A stretch of DNA of 64,000 bases from Richelia sinica FACHB-800. Its GTDB lineage: Bacteria > Cyanobacteriota > Cyanobacteriia > Cyanobacteriales > Nostocaceae. The DNA lies in assembly GCF_014698825.1 (NCBI RefSeq), contig NZ_JACJTT010000002.1:62001-126000 (forward strand), in the 5' to 3' direction. Positions 38,601 through 48,395 of the stretch are shown here, one piece after another. The notes below the pieces were generated by a model. It saw only the letters and a list, made by a program, of their open reading frames with translations. It was not told the origin of the DNA and ran no database searches. Positions within the stretch are counted from its first letter, which is position 1. Each line of letters starts with the position of its first letter. A program made the position numbers and the translations under genes.

Positions 38601-38999
38601 AACTCCAGGGGAACGAACAATTTGGTTAACTATAACCCGCTCGGCCCCATTGATAATAAATGTTCCGCGATCTGTCATTAGGGGCAGATCACCGATAAAT
38701 ACCTCTTGTTCTTTAATATCTCCTGTTTCTTTATTCAGCAGCCGAGTGGGTACATACATTTGTACTGCATAGGTGCTGTCCCGCCGTTTTGCTTCTTCTA
38801 CACTGTACTTTGGTTCTTTGAGCTTGTAGTTTTGACCTAAAAAGTGCAGTTCTAATTTGCCAGTATAGTCTGTAATTGGACTAAAGGAGTTCAGTTCTTC
38901 TATTAACCCTTCTTCTAAAAACCAGCGGAAACTGGAACGCTGGATTTCAATTAAATCGGGTAACAGAAAGGCGGGTTCCATCAGTGTTTCGTTAGTCAT
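35643..38999 (-). CDS. rpoB: RNA polymerase beta subunit (RpoB)
   Basis: This is the catalytic beta subunit, 1118 residues. It begins with [22 protein letters not shown] and has [22 protein letters not shown], the rifampicin-region motif [37 protein letters not shown], the switch region [34 protein letters not shown], and the C-terminal clamp contact [27 protein letters not shown]. It lacks the large insertions of E. coli beta, as is usual for cyanobacteria. It is the first gene of the operon and is preceded by an 830-base leader and intergenic region after tatD. Confidence 0.99.
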   Translation of the reverse strand: MTNETLMEPAFLLPDLIEIQRSSFRWFLEEGLIEELNSFSPITDYTGKLELHFLGQNYKLKEPKYSVEEAKRRDSTYAVQMYVPTRLLNKETGDIKEQEVFIGDLPLMTDRGTFIINGAERVIVNQIVRSPGVYYKSEIDKNGRRTYSASLIPNRGAWLKFETDRNDLVWVRIDKTRKLSAQVLLKALGLSDNEIFDALRHPEYFQKTIEKEGQFSEEEALMELYRKLRPGEPPTVLGGQQLLDSRFFDPKRYDLGRVGRYKLNKKLRLSVPDTVRVLTATDILAAVDYLINLEYDIGSIDDIDHLGNRRVRSVGELLQNQVRVGLNRLERIIRERMTVSDAEVLTPASLVNPKPLVAAIKEFFGSSQLSQFMDQTNPLAELTHKRRLSALGPGGLTRERAGFAVRDIHPSHYGRICPIETPEGPNAGLIGSLATHARVNQYGFLETPFRPVENARVRFDLPPVYMTADEEDDLRVAPGDIPVDENGYIIGPQVPVRYRQEFSTTTPEQVDYVAVSPVQIVSVATSMIPFLEHDDANRALMGSNMQRQAVPLLKPERPLVGTGLEAQGARDSGMVIVSRTDGDVVYVDATEIRVRVREKKTEDPSLPPASGTASPAAKPQEIRYTLSKYQRSNQDTCLNQKPLVRIGEKVVAGQVLADGSSTEGGELALGQNIIVAYMPWEGYNYEDAILISERLVQDDIYTSIHIEKYEIEARQTKLGPEEITREIPNVGEDALRQLDEQGIIRIGAWVESGDILVGKVTPKGESDQPPEEKLLRAIFGEKARDVRDNSLRVPNGEKGRVVDVRLFTREQGDELPPGANMVVRVYVAQKRKIQVGDKMAGRHGNKGIISRILPMEDMPYLPDGSPVDIVLNPLGVPSRMNVGQVFECLLGWAGYNLGVRFKITPFDEMYGEESSRRIVHGKLQEARDETSKTWVYNPDDPGKIMVYDGRTGEPFDRPVTVGVAYMLKLVHLVDDKIHARSTGPYSLVTQQPLGGKAQQGGQRFGEMEVWALEAFGAAYTLQELLTVKSDDMQGRNEALNAIVKGKAIPRPGTPESFKVLMRELQSLGLDIAVHKVETQADGSSLDVEVDLMADQAARRTPPRPTYESLSRESLEEDE

Positions 39000-39829
39000 G
39001 CCTCTACCTTTGTCAACCTGGTTAAACTTGTGTCAGTTGTCCTTTGTCCTGTTTGCGGGTCACTGGGTTGCTGGTTGTGACCCTGTGTCTATCACTCATT
39101 GGCCGCAGCAATTAAATCTGGAGTATCAGATTTTGACAAGGGGGTAACAGCCCTATGTTGGGAAAGTGAGGATGGCAAAAATTCTGTGAGAAATTTTGAT
39201 GGTGAATAGAGCCTATGGTAAAAGCGTTTCTTTATTTGATTGGCTTTTCTCACTTTCCCCTCCAAATAGCGTCTTTATGAGTATAAGCAGATGCTCACTG
39301 TTGTATCTTTAGAAAACTTCATCTATACTCACAGTGAGAACCCAAAACTGCTGAATCCGTGAGAGTTGATTTTGAATCAGTACGGTTTTATTTTGGTGGG
39401 TTTTATTCACAAGGCAATTACACTTAAGAATTTTCTATAGGTTTTATACAGAGATTTCTGCTGTTGTTATGCAGTCCAGTCAACCTAGGTTGCCACGATT
39501 TGTCATCTTGTAAGAGCATCCGTTTGTAGAGATTAGGTGAATGGGCAAGCCCTGGGAAACTCAAAATTAAAAATCCAAAATTCGACTTAAGTCTGTCATT
39601 TGTTGGTTGTCAATAGTCCGATGTGGGGTTTTGACTCCTAACGATTGCAGGATTTTGAATTTGGCATTTTGACTTTGAAGGGAATTGATGAATAGTCAAG
39701 TTGGTAACAGCACTTTTTCTGCTTTAGGAGGATTCCTTCCTTTACCATTATGGCGCAAGCTAAATGTTTTGGAGGGAATAATATTAGCACATTTTTATCC
39801 TCCTAGAGTCTTATTTTTGAATTAGCGAT
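39000..39829. other. Long intergenic region and probable rpoB leader
   Basis: This is about 830 bases without a reading frame between tatD and rpoB. It holds a perfect 7-base inverted repeat GGGTCAC / GTGACCC (39057-39083), two GGAGG/CCTCC-type hairpins near 39700-39815, and long AT-rich stretches. RNA polymerase operons are often controlled by leader attenuation, and this stretch is long enough for that. The promoter itself could not be fixed by eye. Confidence 0.5.
39057..39083 (-). promoter_or_regulatory. Inverted repeat in the rpoB 5' leader
   Basis: GGGTCAC and GTGACCC are perfect 7-base arms separated by 13 bases, ending about 58 bases upstream of the rpoB ATG. In the mRNA they would form a stable hairpin. 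It could be an autoregulatory or processing structure; no T-tract follows. Confidence 0.4.
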
Positions 39830-39856
39830 AAAAAAAGCCGTTAATCAGGCATTTTT
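39830..39856 (-). terminator. Terminator hairpin at the end of tatD
   Basis: On the minus strand AAAAATGCC, loop TGATTAAC, GGC and seven T form a short GC stem extended by A-T pairs with one mismatch. It overlaps the tatD stop codon. It should separate rpsT-tatD transcripts from rpoB. Confidence 0.65.
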
Positions 39857-40640
39857 ATATTGCCAATTTGAATAATTTACAGGCATTTTGGGTGGTTTGA
39901 TGAGCGATCGCTTCCACAGTTTCTCCTCGGAGTGTCGCTAGCTGTTCTGCCACGTAACGAACATAGGCAGGTTCATTGCGTTTTTCACCACGTTTGGGAA
40001 CTGGAGACAGAAACGGACAATCTGTTTCTATTAATAGGCGATCGCTACTGACCATTTTCGCCGCTGCTTGAATATTTTTAGCGTTTTTAAAGGTAACTGT
40101 ACCGCTAAAACTAATATAAAAGCCTAAATCCAAAAACCATTGGGTTTCTTCTGGCGTTCCACTCCAACAATGCATGACACCCCGCAATCTTTCTCCTTGG
40201 CTATCCCGCCATTTTTGCAACACTGTTTTTACGGCTGGTGCTGCATCCCGACAATGGATGATCACCGGTAAATTCAGTTCACAAGCAATCCCTAATTGAG
40301 CTTCAAACACTACGTGTTGTTGCTCATAGTTATCTGCCTTGTAAAAATCCAGTCCCATTTCGCCAATAGCTACTACTTTTGGTTCTGACTGAGCCAAAGT
40401 TTTAATTTCTGTAGCTGTTTGGTCGTGCCACTTGTGAGCATCTAAAGGATGCAAACCAATGGCAAAATTTACTTCAGGAAACTGGTGTGCTATGGCTTGA
40501 ATACTAGCAAACTCTCCAGGGTGAACACAGGAATGAACTAACTGTACTACCCCTACTTCTTGCCAGCGTGATCGCACTGCTGCTAAATCTGGCTGAAAAG
40601 CCTCAAAGTTAATGTGAACGTGGGTATCAATAAGCTGCAT
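39855..40640 (-). CDS. tatD: TatD family metal-dependent deoxyribonuclease
   Basis: TatD proteins are TIM-barrel, metal-dependent 3'-5' DNases of the amidohydrolase superfamily, implicated in DNA repair and quality control. The metal-binding motif DTHVHINF is at the very start. Glu in IGEMGLDFY, His in [10 protein letters not shown], the CWSGTPEE region and [10 protein letters not shown] near the end supply the remaining ligands. The preferred start is the ATG at 40640 (MQLIDTHVH); a second ATG lies 6 codons upstream (40658). The gene sits between rpsT and rpoB, a common cyanobacterial arrangement. Confidence 0.92.
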   Translation of the reverse strand: MQLIDTHVHINFEAFQPDLAAVRSRWQEVGVVQLVHSCVHPGEFASIQAIAHQFPEVNFAIGLHPLDAHKWHDQTATEIKTLAQSEPKVVAIGEMGLDFYKADNYEQQHVVFEAQLGIACELNLPVIIHCRDAAPAVKTVLQKWRDSQGERLRGVMHCWSGTPEETQWFLDLGFYISFSGTVTFKNAKNIQAAAKMVSSDRLLIETDCPFLSPVPKRGEKRNEPAYVRYVAEQLATLRGETVEAIAHQTTQNACKLFKLAI

Positions 40641-40838
40641 AATTTGCTGATTAGTCATTAGGCTTCAGCCGTGACCCATTAGCGTAGGTCTAAATCTACA
40701 TTTCATTTATCCAGTTTTTTCGGTTTGGGCATCCAACTCAATCCATAACTATGAACTGTTGGAACGCCACAACCCTAAAAATCCAATTGGATAATTGGTG
40801 ACTGATCAGCCCTGAATGACCAATGGATGTACGACTGT

Positions 40839-41132
40839 CTATGCTGCTTTTTGTGCAGGTTTGAGCTTGTGAGCTAATCTCGACTTCTTCCTTGCCCCAT
40901 TGTTGGGATGAAGGACACCTGACTTCACAGCCTTATCAATTTTGCTGTAAGCAGCAGATATCCTTTCCTCTACTTGTTGTTTGAGTTCTGGGGTAGGATT
41001 AGCTGCATAGGCATCAGCAGCAGCAAAGTATTTTTTCATCAGCGTCTTAACAGCTGATTTATATGCTTTATTACGCAGTCTATTACGTTCTGCGATTTGG
41101 GCGCGCTTGAGAGCAGACTTTGTATTCGCCAC
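40839..41132 (-). CDS. rpsT: Ribosomal protein S20
   Basis: S20 is a small, basic, helical protein binding the 5' domain of 16S rRNA. This 97-residue protein begins with the family signature [20 protein letters not shown] and has the late [19 protein letters not shown] segment. The start is GTG, immediately followed by the usual Ala-Asn. It is the first gene of the leftward housekeeping block. Confidence 0.98.
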   Translation of the reverse strand: MANTKSALKRAQIAERNRLRNKAYKSAVKTLMKKYFAAADAYAANPTPELKQQVEERISAAYSKIDKAVKSGVLHPNNGARKKSRLAHKLKPAQKAA

Positions 41133-41566
41133 AGTGGATTCCAGAAAAGACTAATAATTATGTACACACACTACTAGACTTACTAATATAGCATCCCTGT
41201 TGCCAATGTTATAATTTCTGCCAAAAATTCTACTTGACTAAAAATTTTTTGGGGCAACAAAGCCAGAGAGGCAGGGTAGGTAAGGATAGATAGAATTATC
41301 AACTCCTGCCAGGGCAGCATGGCTGTAGTCCTAATGCTGCAACTCAATAAATATTTCATCAGGGTCGTAAATGGGTTAGAATAAGATACTTCTATGAAAT
41401 AAAACTGCCATTTCCAGCAAGATATTTATGTTGGCAATCTTGGTAGTATCAAAAAAATCCAGGTTAAGCTAAAGAAGAGAATTAAAATTAGCCGTGTCTC
41501 TTGTAGGGACACAGCAGTTTTGAACCTCAGGCAGGAATATTATAATTTTGGCATTGTCCTTACTCC
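41133..41566. other. Divergent intergenic region between rpsT and hisD
   Basis: This 434-base stretch has a GGCAGG / CCTGCC inverted pair (about 41269-41314) and a 7-pair hairpin GTGTCTC-TTGTA-GGGACAC at 41494-41512, about 55 bases before hisD. I looked for SRP RNA, 6S RNA and tRNA and saw none. It must contain both promoters. Confidence 0.5.
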
Positions 41567-42868
41567 ATGCTGCGAATCATTACTCAGCAGGCAGACGTTA
41601 AAGCAGAACTGCAACGAATCTGCGGCCGCACCCAGGATGAACAGGTGCTTCACAAAGAAGCAACAGTGCGGGAAGTGTTGCAAGCAGTGAAGCGCCAAGG
41701 CGATAAAGCTGTATTGCATTACACGTCCGAATTTGATCACCAAACTCTCAAGCCGGAAGAAATTAGGGTGACAGGTTCAGAACTGGATGCTGCTTACCAA
41801 CAGGTATCGAAAGATTTGCTGCAAGCGATTCGGCTAGCTTGTCGCCAAATAGAAGCATTTCACCGTCAACGTGTACCAAAAAGTTGGGTGCATTTTGGCG
41901 ATGATGAAATAGTGCTGGGCAAACGCTACACTCCCGTAGACCGAGCAGGTTTATATGTACCCGGTGGTCGTGCGTCTTATCCTAGTACAGTGCTGATGAA
42001 TGCCATTCCAGCGAAAGTGGCTGGTGTACCCCGTGTGGCGATGGTAACACCGCCAGGGGCTGGTAAAAATGTCAATCCAGCGGTGTTGGTAGCTGCCCAA
42101 GAAGCAGGAATAGACGAAATTTATCGGGTTGGGGGGGCGCAAGCGATCGCGGCTTTAGCCTATGGTACAGAAACCATCCCTAAGGTTGATGTGATTACAG
42201 GCCCTGGAAATATTTACGTCACCTTGGCGAAAAAGCTGGTTTATGGAACGGTGGGCATCGATTCCTTGGCAGGGCCAAGTGAAGTGCTGATTATTGCCGA
42301 TGCAACAGCTAATCCTGTCCATGTGGCAACAGATTTGTTAGCTCAGGCAGAACATGACCCCATGGCGGCGGCAATTTTATTAACTACAGATGCAGCCTTA
42401 GCCAAAAACGTGAAAGTGGCCGTTGAAAGACAGTTGGTTGATCATCCACGCCGCATAGACACAGAAAAAGCGATCGCTCACTATGGTCTAATCGTGGTTG
42501 TAGAATCACTAGAAGCAGCCGCAGAACTCTCCAATGAATTTGCTCCTGAACATTTAGAGTTAGAAGTTCAAGATCCTTGGGCATTAATTAACCATATTCG
42601 TCATGCTGGGGCAATTTTCCTGGGGAGTTCCACACCAGAAGCAGTGGGAGACTATTTGGCAGGGCCTAATCATACCTTACCGACATCTGGTGCAGCCCGC
42701 TATGCTTCTGCTTTGGGAGTAGAAACTTTTATGAAGCACTCAAGTATTATTCAATACTCACACACTGCTTTAGAAAAAGTAGGTAGTGCTATCGACATAT
42801 TAGCAACCACGGAGGGATTGCCCTCTCATGCTGATTCAGTACGCAGAAGAGTGCAAAAAGAAGAGTAA
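41567..42868 (+). CDS. hisD: Histidinol dehydrogenase
   Basis: HisD performs the last two oxidations of histidine synthesis, L-histidinol to L-histidine, with NAD and zinc. The 433-residue protein shows the family features: PVDRAGLYVPGGRASYPSTVLMNAIPAKVAGV, VGGAQAIAALAYGTETIPKVDVITGPGNIYV, LAGPSEVLIIAD, the catalytic pair Glu328-His329 in FAPEHLELE, and the end motif VGDYLAGPNHTLPTSGAARY. A hairpin in the leader lies about 55 bases upstream. Confidence 0.97.
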   Translation: MLRIITQQADVKAELQRICGRTQDEQVLHKEATVREVLQAVKRQGDKAVLHYTSEFDHQTLKPEEIRVTGSELDAAYQQVSKDLLQAIRLACRQIEAFHRQRVPKSWVHFGDDEIVLGKRYTPVDRAGLYVPGGRASYPSTVLMNAIPAKVAGVPRVAMVTPPGAGKNVNPAVLVAAQEAGIDEIYRVGGAQAIAALAYGTETIPKVDVITGPGNIYVTLAKKLVYGTVGIDSLAGPSEVLIIADATANPVHVATDLLAQAEHDPMAAAILLTTDAALAKNVKVAVERQLVDHPRRIDTEKAIAHYGLIVVVESLEAAAELSNEFAPEHLELEVQDPWALINHIRHAGAIFLGSSTPEAVGDYLAGPNHTLPTSGAARYASALGVETFMKHSSIIQYSHTALEKVGSAIDILATTEGLPSHADSVRRRVQKEE

Positions 42869-43042
42869 TTTAATATACTTTATTTACCCTACCTACGGTT
42901 GCCAAAATTAATACCAAACATACACACTGAAAGTTTGTGACTTTACTCACCTAACGGTAACATGTGGGAAACTGTTGGTATAAAAACCAATATTTTTCCC
43001 TATGTGCTGATTTCACGGGTAACTCTTGAGGAGAAAAGAGCA

Positions 43043-43471
43043 GTGTTAAAAACTATTTTGGTGGCTCTGGATGGCTCAGAAATTGCAGGACGAGTAATAC
43101 AGACATTAGAAGATTTGGTACTGTCACCAGATAGCAAAGTGGTTCTTTGCCATGTATTTCCTACACCAGATTCAGAACTGGAATTACCAGCTGACCGCCC
43201 TCAAGCAGAATCGCCTAAATTTTCTTACTTCCATATTGAAAAGCAGTTACAAACATACCAAGAAAAAATATCAGTTAAAACAGAATTAGAATTGGTAACA
43301 GGTGAGCCAGCAGATGAAATTATTCGTTTGGCTAACATTTACAAGGCTGACTTAATCGTCATTGGTAGTCGGGGGTTAACAGGAATGAAACGAATCGTTT
43401 TAGGTTCTGTCAGTACCCAAGTGATGGAGGAAGCTAATTGTTCGGTGTTAGTAGTTAAACCAGGTAGGTAA
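43043..43471 (+). CDS. Universal stress protein (UspA family)
   Basis: This single-domain Usp is 142 residues long: TILVALDGSE at the start, LELVTGEPADEIIRLANIYKADLIVIGSRGLTGMKRIVLGSVSTQVMEEANCSVLVVKP at the end. The G-2x-G-9x-G-(S/T) ATP-binding signature is present (GSRGLTG...GSVS), so it is probably an ATP-binding member. The start is a GTG at 43043 with a strong ribosome binding site GAGGAG nine bases before it. The frame extends to an ATG at 42962, but that has no such site and adds 27 non-homologous residues. A repeat-type hairpin follows. Confidence 0.88.
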   Translation: MLKTILVALDGSEIAGRVIQTLEDLVLSPDSKVVLCHVFPTPDSELELPADRPQAESPKFSYFHIEKQLQTYQEKISVKTELELVTGEPADEIIRLANIYKADLIVIGSRGLTGMKRIVLGSVSTQVMEEANCSVLVVKPGR

Positions 43472-44081
43472 TTCTTAATTCATTATTCGCAATAAAAACT
43501 CTATTAGGGGTTTAGCATTGCTAAATCCCTAGACAAAGTTAGGACTTAAGCACAAGTCACAGAATATAGAAGATGAAGGATAGAGGGCTTAAGAGATATT
43601 TTGCGTCAGTCCTGATTTATTAACTTGATATATTTGGTTCCTGTGATGGTTTTATGCTACTGCATTTAAATCAAAGATTGAATGTATGAAAAATTTCAAA
43701 ACCTGAAAGCCCTCGCATAGCATAGAGTTATTTATGATTCGAGTACATAAAATGTACGCAAAAATCTGTATTCCTTATCTGTTCCTTCTCCTAAATATAA
43801 AATTTATGTTGGGCGTTGCTGATTTGAGATATAAAAATGATTTTTGATGCTGTCAAAACCCTTGTATAAACCTTCTATAGAAAGCCTCTACTACTAAATT
43901 CATATTTGGTTTCAGCAACGGCATATTTTGACTCAGTAACTCTAAATCTATGGACGAATATAGTCCCCCTGACTGGGTTTTTCTTGACCTAGCACCTGTG
44001 CTTACACCACTGTAAGGGATCAAAGTGAAAGGCTATACTAATAAATACTCAGTAATGGTATAGGTCCAGCTTGCCCACGTT
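43472..44081. other. Intergenic region before the hybrid kinase
   Basis: This 610-base AT-rich region starts with the GGGGTTTAGC hairpin and contains a stretch (about 43540-43620) sharing short phrases such as 'gttaggactta' with the porin downstream region. No reading frame is convincing. Confidence 0.45.
43506..43530 (+). repeat. Repeat hairpin of the GGGGTTTAGC family
   Basis: AGGGGTTTAGC-ATT-GCTAAATCCCT forms an 11-pair stem with one G-T pair. It is nearly identical to the terminator after the porin gene at 17500 and likewise follows a gene end by about 35 bases, but has no T-tract. Confidence 0.65.
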
Positions 44082-47000
44082 ATGAACTTCCGCCCCTCTC
44101 AGTTGTGGATTGTCAATAAACTCGGTACAGCATCATTAAAACGCTTATTGGTAATTCCTTTTGTATTACAAATTACGGGTGTTGTAGCTTTGGTAGGTTA
44201 TTTTTCCTATCAAAATGGCAAACAGGCCGTTAATCAACTAATAGTCAATTTGCAGTCAGAAATTGATAGCCGGATTGAGCAAAATTTGGTCAATTATCTG
44301 GAAATGCCTTTAAAAGTTAATCAACTAAATGCACAAGCCTATCAAGCTAGACAACTGAATTTATTTAATTTTCAGGCAACAGGGAAATATTTTGCTCAAC
44401 AACTGCAAATTTTTGGTGCTAGTTATATTCAATTTGCCACAGCGAGAGGGGAATACATAGGGGCAGGTGATTATGGTTTAGGTCGGGTGCAAATTGAAGA
44501 GATTCCCTTGGGAGGGGAACCAGGGAAATCCTATAAGTATGATACGAATGGAGTAGGCGATCGCACTAAACTCGTTTCTGTTCAGGAATTTAACCCAGCT
44601 AATGAAGCTTGGTACAGTGATGTTGTCAAAAGCGGTAAACCCTTGTGGAGTAAGATTTACAACTGGGATACCAACCCAGAAATTATGTCCATTGCCGCTA
44701 GTCATCCACTCTATGACCGTCAAGGTAAGTTTATCGGTGCCTTGGGAATTGATTTGAGTTTGTCTCACATCAGCAAGTTTTTGAGCAAGATTAAACTAGG
44801 CACTTCTGGTCAAGCTTTTATTGTGGAAAAATCAGGAATGCTGGTGGCTAGTTCGGTCAAAACCAGACCCTATCGGATGGAAAAGGGAGAAGCCAAACGC
44901 CTAGCTATTATTGAAAGCAACAATGTTGTGATTCGGCAAATTGGTCTCAAAATCAAGGAAAAATTTGCTGATTTAGCCGCTATTACTGCCGACCAACGCA
45001 TCCACATAAATATTCATGGTCAAGAATATTTTATCTTAATTTCTCCTTGGCGCGATCGCTTGGGGTTGAACTGGTTTGTGGTGGTAGTCTTACCAGAATC
45101 AGACTTTATGCAGCAAATTCACGCTATGACTAAGAAAACTGTTTTCTTGTCTAGTGTAGCTTTTTTGCTCTCTACCGCATTTGGATTATTAACCACACAA
45201 TTAATAGCCCGTCCCCTCCTCCAATTAAACGCTGCGGCTAAAGAAATTGCCCAAGGTAACTTTCAAGCAGAACTAGCTATTATCACTCCCATCGCTGAGG
45301 TTGGTGAACTTTCACAATCCTTTAACCAAATGTCCCAACAGTTGCAGCGTTCATTTACAGAACTAGCAGATAGTAAAGCCCAACTGGCCCAATTTCTAGA
45401 AGGTCTACCCATTGGGGTGGGAGTCCATCAACGGGATGGTTCGGTTTTGTACTTGAATAGGGTGGCAAAGTCTTTACTGGGACTAGAACAAATTCCTGAA
45501 GAAGATGATGCTAATCTAGCAGCTGCCTATCAAATTTACAAAATTAGCAGTAATCAACTGTGTCCCGAAGCGGAATTACCAGCTATCTTAGCCTTACAAG
45601 GCGAGTATGTGCAGAATGAAGACTTAGGAATTTACTGCAACTACCAAATCATACCCATAGAGGTATGGGCTACACCAATTTTTGATCAAAATGGAGCGAT
45701 CGCCTACGCTATTACCGCCTTTCAAGATATTACAGAACGGAAGAAAGCTGAAAACATTCTCACTAACTATAATGCAGAACTAGAAACACAGATTGCCATC
45801 AAAACCGCAGAATTACATCAACAAGAAGCCCTATTTCGTGCCATTGTCGAGTCACAAACTGAATTAATTGTCCGCAGTCGTCCTGATGGCACAATCACAT
45901 TTGTTAATCATGCCTTTTGTCGCTATTTTGAGATTAATGCTCAAGACTTTCTAGGACAAAGCTATAAACCATTAGTCTATGCAGATGATTTCGAGGCAGT
46001 CATGGCCCAATTAGCCACTATGTCCCCGGAGAACCCAAGGTTGACTATGGAAAATCGAGTAGTTGTTCAAGGGGAAGTCCGTTGGACGCAGTGGAATAAA
46101 TGTATGATTTTCGATGCAGAAAATCGCTTCATTGAATTGCAATCTGTCGGACAAGATATCACTGATCGCAAACTAGCAGAAATTGCTCTAAAAGAAAGTG
46201 AAGAACGTTTTGCTTTGGTTTTAAAAGGGGCAAACGATGGTTGGTGGGACTGGGATATGCTGACCAATCAACTCTATTATTCCCCCCGTTGGTGGGATAT
46301 GTTGGGTTACACGGAAGGTGAACTTGATGCAGATGCTGAACTTTGGCAAAAGCTGATGCACCCAGAGGATAGAGATAGAGTTAATCACTTTTTCAATCAG
46401 CAGCTAGAACAAAATGTTGATGCCTATGAAGTAGAATTTCGCCTCCTCCATAAAAATGGCGATTATGTACCAGTCAATTCCCGTGGTTTCATTTTGCGGA
46501 ATGAATCTGGTCATCCTGTGCGTATTTCTGGGACAAATACAGATTTAACTGAGCGCAAATTAGCAGAAGCATCTGTAGCAGCAAGAGAACGGTTTCTGTC
46601 TGCATTAGTGAATGTCCAAAATTATCTCCTAGTGCATGAACTTGATATCAATTACTATCAAAAAATTCTCCAATGGTTAGGGGAAAATTCTGCGGCATCC
46701 CGTGTTTATTTATTTGAAAATCATTTTGATGCTGATGGCAATTTACTCATGAGTCAGCGTTCTGAATGGTGTCAGACAGGTGTGAAGTCAGAGCTAGATA
46801 ATCCCTCTTTACAAAATTTACCCTACACAAACTTTTCTTCTCCTTGGTTAGACAACTTATCTAATGGCAAGATTATTAATGCTGTGGTTGCTGATTTGCC
46901 CATCAATGAAAGAGAACATTTGGAACAGCAAGATATTAAAGCAATTCTCATTTTGCCATTGTTAGTAAATGGTCAATTTTGGGGTTTGATTGGCTTTGAT

Positions 47001-48272
47001 AATTGCCTCCATGCCCGCATTTGGGAACAGGCAGAAGTCAACTTAATTAGTGCGGCTGCGGCAGCTATTTCTTCCCATTTAGAAAGTCAGCAAGGGCGAC
47101 AGGAATTAATCGTTGCTAAAGAAGTAGCAGAAGCAGCTAATCGTGCTAAAAGCCAATTTTTGACTAGTATGAGTCACGAATTACGGACTCCCCTCAATGC
47201 CATTATTGGTTTTAGCCAGTTACTAGAATTTGATGAGTCCCTGCAAGACGAACAAAAAGATTTTATCAGCACAATCTATAGTAGCGGTCAACATCTACTA
47301 TCCTTGATTGATGATGTGTTGGAGATGTCAAAAATTGAAGCCGGGAAAGTTGTTTTGCAAGAGAATCGCTTTCATCTCCGACAACTGCTGACTAATGTTA
47401 TTGATATGCTCAGTCAACAAGCGAAATTTAAGGACTTGTCTCTACAATTAGAAATGAGCGATCGCTTGCCGGAAGAAATTATCACCGATGACGCGAAATT
47501 ACGTCAGGTGTTGATTAATCTATTGGGTAATGCCATTAAATTTACCACTCAGGGCAGTGTAACCTTGCGTGTCCACCCAGAAAAAACATTAGTTGCCACC
47601 AGTCCAGAATGTCGATTATTCTTTACCATAGAAGATACTGGATATGGTATTGCCACTCCAGAATTAGAAACCATTTTTGAAGTATTTGGACAATCAGAAG
47701 TTGGCAAAAAGCAGCAAGGTGGAACGGGGTTAGGTTTACCCATTAGCCGCAAATTTGTTCAATTAATGGGTGGAGAACTGACTGTACAAAGTACCCTTGG
47801 TGTTGGTAGTACATTTCGGTTTGATATTCAAGTCAAATTACCTCCCTCTTCCACTTCTGCAACTATCAAACAACCTTGGGCAGCAAATATTTCATCTTCA
47901 AAAAATGCTGTTCGAGTTTTAGTTGTTGATGATAATGTCATTAACTGCAAATTTGCCTTAATGATGTTGAAACGCTTAGGTTATGAAGCTATAGCAGTAG
48001 AAAGTGGTGAAGCGGCAATAGAGATATTACAACAGCAGAACTTTGACATTATCTTCATTGATGTACAAATGTCTGGAATGGACGGGTTAGCGACAACAGA
48101 AAAAATTCGCAATTTGTGTAGCGACTCCCAACCATATATTATTGGTTTAACTGCCGATGTGTCTACAGAAACTCGTCACCAATGTCTAGCCATCGGTATG
48201 AATGATTTTATCTGCAAACCAGTCAAAATTGAAGTATTGCAAAAGGCTTTATTTAATCTTGGTTTTAGATGA
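44082..48272 (+). CDS. Hybrid sensor histidine kinase (Cache-HAMP-PAS-GAF-HisKA-HATPase-REC)
   Basis: This is a 1396-residue membrane sensor. Order: transmembrane segment (~22-40), extracytoplasmic dCache domain (~45-345; WYSDVVKSGKPLWSKIY, GALGIDLSLSHISKFLSKI), transmembrane segment (~355-375), HAMP, three PAS domains (~450-560, ~585-700, ~705-830), GAF (~835-1000), HisKA with MSHELRTPLNAIIGF (His1032), HATPase (LINLLGNAIKFT, GTGLGLPISRKF) and a C-terminal receiver with phospho-acceptor Asp1327 (IIFIDVQMSGMDG). The Cache domain suggests sensing of a small extracellular ligand. No response regulator is adjacent. A NACHT gene starts 123 bases downstream on the same strand after a hairpin. Confidence 0.92.
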   Translation: MNFRPSQLWIVNKLGTASLKRLLVIPFVLQITGVVALVGYFSYQNGKQAVNQLIVNLQSEIDSRIEQNLVNYLEMPLKVNQLNAQAYQARQLNLFNFQATGKYFAQQLQIFGASYIQFATARGEYIGAGDYGLGRVQIEEIPLGGEPGKSYKYDTNGVGDRTKLVSVQEFNPANEAWYSDVVKSGKPLWSKIYNWDTNPEIMSIAASHPLYDRQGKFIGALGIDLSLSHISKFLSKIKLGTSGQAFIVEKSGMLVASSVKTRPYRMEKGEAKRLAIIESNNVVIRQIGLKIKEKFADLAAITADQRIHINIHGQEYFILISPWRDRLGLNWFVVVVLPESDFMQQIHAMTKKTVFLSSVAFLLSTAFGLLTTQLIARPLLQLNAAAKEIAQGNFQAELAIITPIAEVGELSQSFNQMSQQLQRSFTELADSKAQLAQFLEGLPIGVGVHQRDGSVLYLNRVAKSLLGLEQIPEEDDANLAAAYQIYKISSNQLCPEAELPAILALQGEYVQNEDLGIYCNYQIIPIEVWATPIFDQNGAIAYAITAFQDITERKKAENILTNYNAELETQIAIKTAELHQQEALFRAIVESQTELIVRSRPDGTITFVNHAFCRYFEINAQDFLGQSYKPLVYADDFEAVMAQLATMSPENPRLTMENRVVVQGEVRWTQWNKCMIFDAENRFIELQSVGQDITDRKLAEIALKESEERFALVLKGANDGWWDWDMLTNQLYYSPRWWDMLGYTEGELDADAELWQKLMHPEDRDRVNHFFNQQLEQNVDAYEVEFRLLHKNGDYVPVNSRGFILRNESGHPVRISGTNTDLTERKLAEASVAARERFLSALVNVQNYLLVHELDINYYQKILQWLGENSAASRVYLFENHFDADGNLLMSQRSEWCQTGVKSELDNPSLQNLPYTNFSSPWLDNLSNGKIINAVVADLPINEREHLEQQDIKAILILPLLVNGQFWGLIGFDNCLHARIWEQAEVNLISAAAAAISSHLESQQGRQELIVAKEVAEAANRAKSQFLTSMSHELRTPLNAIIGFSQLLEFDESLQDEQKDFISTIYSSGQHLLSLIDDVLEMSKIEAGKVVLQENRFHLRQLLTNVIDMLSQQAKFKDLSLQLEMSDRLPEEIITDDAKLRQVLINLLGNAIKFTTQGSVTLRVHPEKTLVATSPECRLFFTIEDTGYGIATPELETIFEVFGQSEVGKKQQGGTGLGLPISRKFVQLMGGELTVQSTLGVGSTFRFDIQVKLPPSSTSATIKQPWAANISSSKNAVRVLVVDDNVINCKFALMMLKRLGYEAIAVESGEAAIEILQQQNFDIIFIDVQMSGMDGLATTEKIRNLCSDSQPYIIGLTADVSTETRHQCLAIGMNDFICKPVKIEVLQKALFNLGFR

Positions 48273-48298
48273 TACAGTTAAAAGCGAGTGAAAATCAA

Positions 48299-48336
48299 TG
48301 TAGAGACGTTCTGTCAAAACATCTCTTTTACATCTG
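48299..48336 (+). terminator. Hairpin after the hybrid kinase (TAGAG/CTCTA family)
   Basis: TAGAGACGTT and AACATCTCT pair with one mismatch around a short loop, followed by TTTTA. It is a relative of the hairpins at 8478 and 61579. It may attenuate read-through into the NACHT gene. Confidence 0.5.
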
Positions 48337-48395
48337 TGTCTATCTACGTTTATCTGCGGTTAATAAATATTTGAGTTTGACAACACATCAGAACA

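Noticed and set aside
41265-41350. Inverted GGCAGG/CCTGCC region considered as SRP RNA, 6S RNA or tRNA
   Set aside because: The SRP core (GGAAGGAAGCAGC-like loop), a 6S-like long bulged stem and a tRNA cloverleaf could not be built.
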